DNA of 8,090 bases from Planctomycetota bacterium. GTDB taxonomy: Bacteria > Planctomycetota > Planctomycetia > Isosphaerales > Isosphaeraceae. The notes beneath the pieces were generated by a model. That model was not told the DNA's origin and searched no databases. It worked only from the letters and a program-made list of their open reading frames with translations. Below are positions 6,643-8,090 of this stretch, in pieces. Every line of letters starts with the position of its first letter. Within the stretch, counting starts at the first letter, position 1. The stretch lies in contig JAJYDH010000301.1 in the NCBI GenBank assembly GCA_021777685.1, positions 1 through 8,090 on the forward strand, given 5' to 3'. Position numbers and translations under genes: made by a program.

Positions 6643-7045
6643 GAATCTTCCCCTCCTTGGGAACGTGCGCGATCGGGCCGGGGGACTCCCTCCCCACCGG
6701 CATCGGCGCCGGAACCGGATCAAGCATGACAAGACGATGGAGGATCGTGATCCCCGGTCCCGCCGCCCGCGGTTCTCGGTCAAGTGCTGTTCTTATCGAA
6801 CCGGGCGCGGTCCGGGTGTGAGGAATTTCTCGCCTGGGGCGTCAAATTCCCCTTGCCTGCCCCGTCCGATCCGGCCGGATCTCGGGGTCCGGATGGGTGG
6901 GCGTTGCGGTAACTTGTGGAAAGATCAGGATTTCCGCCCGATGGTGGTTGAGACGTCGCCCCGGCTCCGGCTTCAAGGACCCGGACCCCGGATGGTATAA
7001 TCCCACCCATCCGATCCCCGTCCTCGCGCCGAGGAGCCGACCGAA
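6643..7045. other. Divergent intergenic region
   Basis: This 403-base stretch lies between the minus-strand lipoprotein gene and the plus-strand Uma2 gene. It holds the lipoprotein ribosome binding site (6652-6658) and the Uma2 promoter and ribosome binding site (6972-7036). A weak inverted pair GGAATTT (6822-6828) and AAATTCC (6844-6850) is present. No gene or RNA is recognised. Confidence 0.5.
6972..7001 (+). promoter_or_regulatory. Extended -10 sigma-70-type promoter for the Uma2 gene
   Basis: TATAAT (6996-7001) is a perfect -10 hexamer, preceded by TGG so that it forms a TGN extended -10. A poor -35 candidate TTCAAG (6972-6977) lies 18 bases upstream, which fits an extended -10 promoter that does not need a strong -35. 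Transcription would begin around 7008, about 38 bases before the ATG. TATAAT is rare in such GC-rich DNA, so its placement is convincing. Confidence 0.65.
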
Positions 7046-7630
7046 ATGGCCAGCGCCGAGATTTTCGATCCCGAGACCGCCCCGACGACGGCTATCGATG
7101 AGCCGCTCTACGAGATCGTCAACGGCCAGATGGTGGAGCAGCCGCCGATGGGAGCAGATGAGTCGAGGCTCGCCTTCAGGCTTGCATCGAAGATCGATCA
7201 ATTGGCGGAACGGGGTGGACTGGGCCAGGCGGTCACCGAGACGCTGTTCCGGCTCCAATCCCGGCCCAACCTCCAGCGCCGCCCCGACGCGGCCTTCGTC
7301 TCAACCACGCGCTGGCCGAGAGGCCGGAGGATTCCCCGGGGCAACGCCTGGGACGTCATCCCCGACCTGGCCGTCGAGGTCATCAGCCCGACCAACCTGG
7401 CCGAGGAGGTCCCGACCAAGGTCCGCGAGTATTTCGAGGCGGGAGTCCGGCGGGTCTGGGTCGTCTACCCGCACGAGTCGCTGGTCTACGAGTACGACTC
7501 GCCCCGGTCGATCCGGGTCCTGGGCCTTGACGACGCGCTCGAAGGGGGCGAGATCATCCCCGGGTTCCGGCTGGCCCTGGCCGACCTGTTCGAAGGGGCC
7601 GAGGACGCCGGGCCGGCCCCGACCTCTTAA
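7046..7630 (+). CDS. Uma2 family (DUF820) PD-(D/E)XK nuclease-fold protein
   Basis: A 194-residue protein, typical for the family. GAGGAG (7031-7036) lies 9 bases before the ATG. Family landmarks: LYEIVNGQMVEQPP (21-34) with E23; LASKIDQLAERGGLG (46-60); RRPDAAFVS (78-86) with D81; PDLAVEVISPTN (106-117) with E111; KVREYFEAGVRRVWVVYP (125-142) with K125; and GEIIPGFRLALADLF (168-182). D81, E111 and K125 fit the PD-(D/E)XK catalytic set, so the fold and a possible nuclease activity are supported by family knowledge. The biological role of these proteins is unclear; cyanobacteria and planctomycetes carry many copies. It appears to be a single-gene unit with its own promoter. Its TAA stop lies inside the left end of the palindromic element that follows. 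Confidence 0.94.
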   Translation: MASAEIFDPETAPTTAIDEPLYEIVNGQMVEQPPMGADESRLAFRLASKIDQLAERGGLGQAVTETLFRLQSRPNLQRRPDAAFVSTTRWPRGRRIPRGNAWDVIPDLAVEVISPTNLAEEVPTKVREYFEAGVRRVWVVYPHESLVYEYDSPRSIRVLGLDDALEGGEIIPGFRLALADLFEGAEDAGPAPTS

Positions 7631-7818
7631 GGATCACTTATTCAACAACTTCCGGTTTTGGGGTGCGGGAGCTTGCTCCCGCTTTCTCCCCGGGAGCTTG
7701 CTCCCGGCGGCGGACGCCCGACAGATCCGGGAGCAAGCTCCCTCCGGGAAAGCGGGAGCAAGCTCCCGCACTCCAAGGGCTTCCCCCGCGATCCGGGCAG
7801 TTATTGAATCGGCGGTCC
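7627..7818. repeat. REP/MITE-like palindromic element, long copy
   Basis: The element contains four self-complementary modules GGGAGC-NN-GCTCCC: 7665-7682 and 7690-7707 with TT in the centre, then 7729-7742 and 7752-7769 with AA. The two left modules are the reverse complement of the two right ones, so the whole unit is a large imperfect inverted repeat (about 45-base arms, 7663-7707 against 7728-7773) around a 20-base centre. The outermost bases also form imperfect terminal inverted repeats: 7631-7653 matches the complement of 7796-7818 at 17 of 23 positions, including ATTCAA against TTGAAT. Its two flanks match the short copy at 4143-4240. It encodes no transposase, so if mobile it needs help from elsewhere. 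The minus-strand frame crossing it has no coding character. Confidence 0.85.
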
Positions 7819-7873
7819 TGAACGACCGGAGGCCGGGCGGATGGTGTCCGCCCGGCCTCCGGGTTGCGTTCAG
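7818..7873. terminator. Strong hairpin downstream of the right-edge minus-strand gene
   Basis: CCGGAGGCCGGGCGGA (7826-7841) pairs perfectly with 7847-7862 around the loop TGGTG. An outer pair CTGAACG (7818-7824) and CGTTCAG (7867-7873) extends it across a small internal loop. On the minus strand it starts 22 bases after the stop of the right-edge gene, so it is a likely terminator for that gene. It also follows the palindromic element after the Uma2 gene and could stop transcripts from that side. No T-tract is seen. Confidence 0.6.
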
Positions 7874-7895
7874 CATGTCTCGGAGCCCTGGCGGC

Positions 7896-8090
7896 TCAGT
7901 AGGCGAAGATGCCGAACGGGTAGGGGGTGAAGAACGGGCGGGTGTAGTTCTTCTTGAAGTCGAGCCACCAGATGCCGTCGTCCCAGCGGAGCGTCACGGC
8001 CCGCCAGTCCTGGGGCACTTCGGGGTAGGGGTAGAAGGGGCCGATGTTCGGCCAGGCCTGCCAGGGATAGGCGGTCGGGTAGCCGACGGC
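7896..8090 (-). CDS. C-terminal 64 residues of an unknown aromatic-rich protein (cut by window edge)
   Basis: The minus strand is open from the right edge to a TGA at 7896-7898. The translated end reads AVGYPTAYPWQAWPNIGPFY, then PYPEVPQDWRAVTLRWDDGI, then WWLDFKKNYTRPFFTPYPFG and IFAY. Trp, Tyr, Phe and Pro together make up almost half of the residues, with repeated aromatic-Pro pairs (YP, WP, FY-PYP). The third-position G/C bias and the strong hairpin just downstream support a real gene. I do not recognise a family, and the start, any signal peptide and the main domains lie outside the window. An aromatic/proline-rich tail of this kind would suit a secreted or surface protein, but that is a guess. 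Confidence 0.7.
   Translation of the reverse strand, partial: AVGYPTAYPWQAWPNIGPFYPYPEVPQDWRAVTLRWDDGIWWLDFKKNYTRPFFTPYPFGIFAY

Noticed and set aside
6822..6850. Inverted pair GGAATTT/AAATTCC as an operator
   Set aside because: Only 7 bases per arm, 15 bases apart, and not placed over a recognised promoter; it may be chance.
7665..7769. CRISPR array, suggested by regularly spaced palindromic modules
   Set aside because: The modules are in inverted, not direct, orientation, the spacing is uneven (7, 21 and 9 bases between modules), and no cas genes are present.
7634..7876. An 80-codon minus-strand frame crossing the long repeat element
   Set aside because: Its sequence is simply the translated repeat (GVRELAPAF, SKLPGRKREQ) and a similar peptide appears opposite the short copy. 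The bases are explained by the palindromes; no ribosome binding site was seen.

Overview
The window looks like chromosome from a high-GC planctomycete, probably of the Isosphaeraceae type. This is an inference from the strong G/C third-position bias, a secreted family S1-like sulfatase beside a SASA-type esterase, a Uma2 (DUF820) protein, several secreted proteins of unknown function, and GC-rich extragenic palindromes. No rRNA, tRNA, CRISPR array or transposase gene was seen.

Layout. (1) Positions 1-824, minus strand: the N-terminal 274 residues of an MmeI-like (type IIL/IIG) restriction-modification fusion protein, cut by the left edge, with an intact-looking D-X9-E-X-K nuclease motif. (2) Positions 825-1290: divergent intergenic region without a convincing gene. 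(3) Positions 1291-5890, plus strand: three genes for exported proteins, namely a SASA/DUF303 SGNH-type esterase, a 548-residue protein of unknown function, and an arylsulfatase-A-like sulfatase with the C-T-P-T-R formylglycine motif. A strong hairpin and a palindromic repeat element lie between the second and third. (4) Positions 5981-6037: two palindromes between convergent genes. (5) Positions 6034-6642, minus strand: a cysteine-rich putative lipoprotein of unknown function. (6) Positions 7046-7630, plus strand: a Uma2-family PD-(D/E)XK protein with a good extended -10 promoter. (7) Positions 7627-7818: a second, longer copy of the palindromic element, starting at the Uma2 stop codon. (8) Positions 7896-8090, minus strand: the C-terminal 64 residues of an aromatic-rich protein cut by the right edge, preceded (on its downstream side) by a strong hairpin.

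How the parts fit. The esterase and sulfatase would remove O-acyl and O-sulfate groups from a glycan in the periplasm or outside the cell, a common planctomycete strategy for sulfated polysaccharides. The 548-residue secreted protein between them may belong to the same process, but nothing in its sequence proves that. The sulfatase needs a formylglycine-generating enzyme, which is not in this window. The MmeI-like and Uma2 genes are unrelated accessory nuclease-type genes.

The least explained structure is the palindromic repeat family. Its two copies share both flanks (39/46 and 52/60 identical bases by eye) but differ in the middle. The long copy is an almost symmetrical inverted repeat built from four GGGAGC-NN-GCTCCC modules with imperfect terminal inverted repeats. 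It resembles a REP- or MITE-like non-autonomous element.
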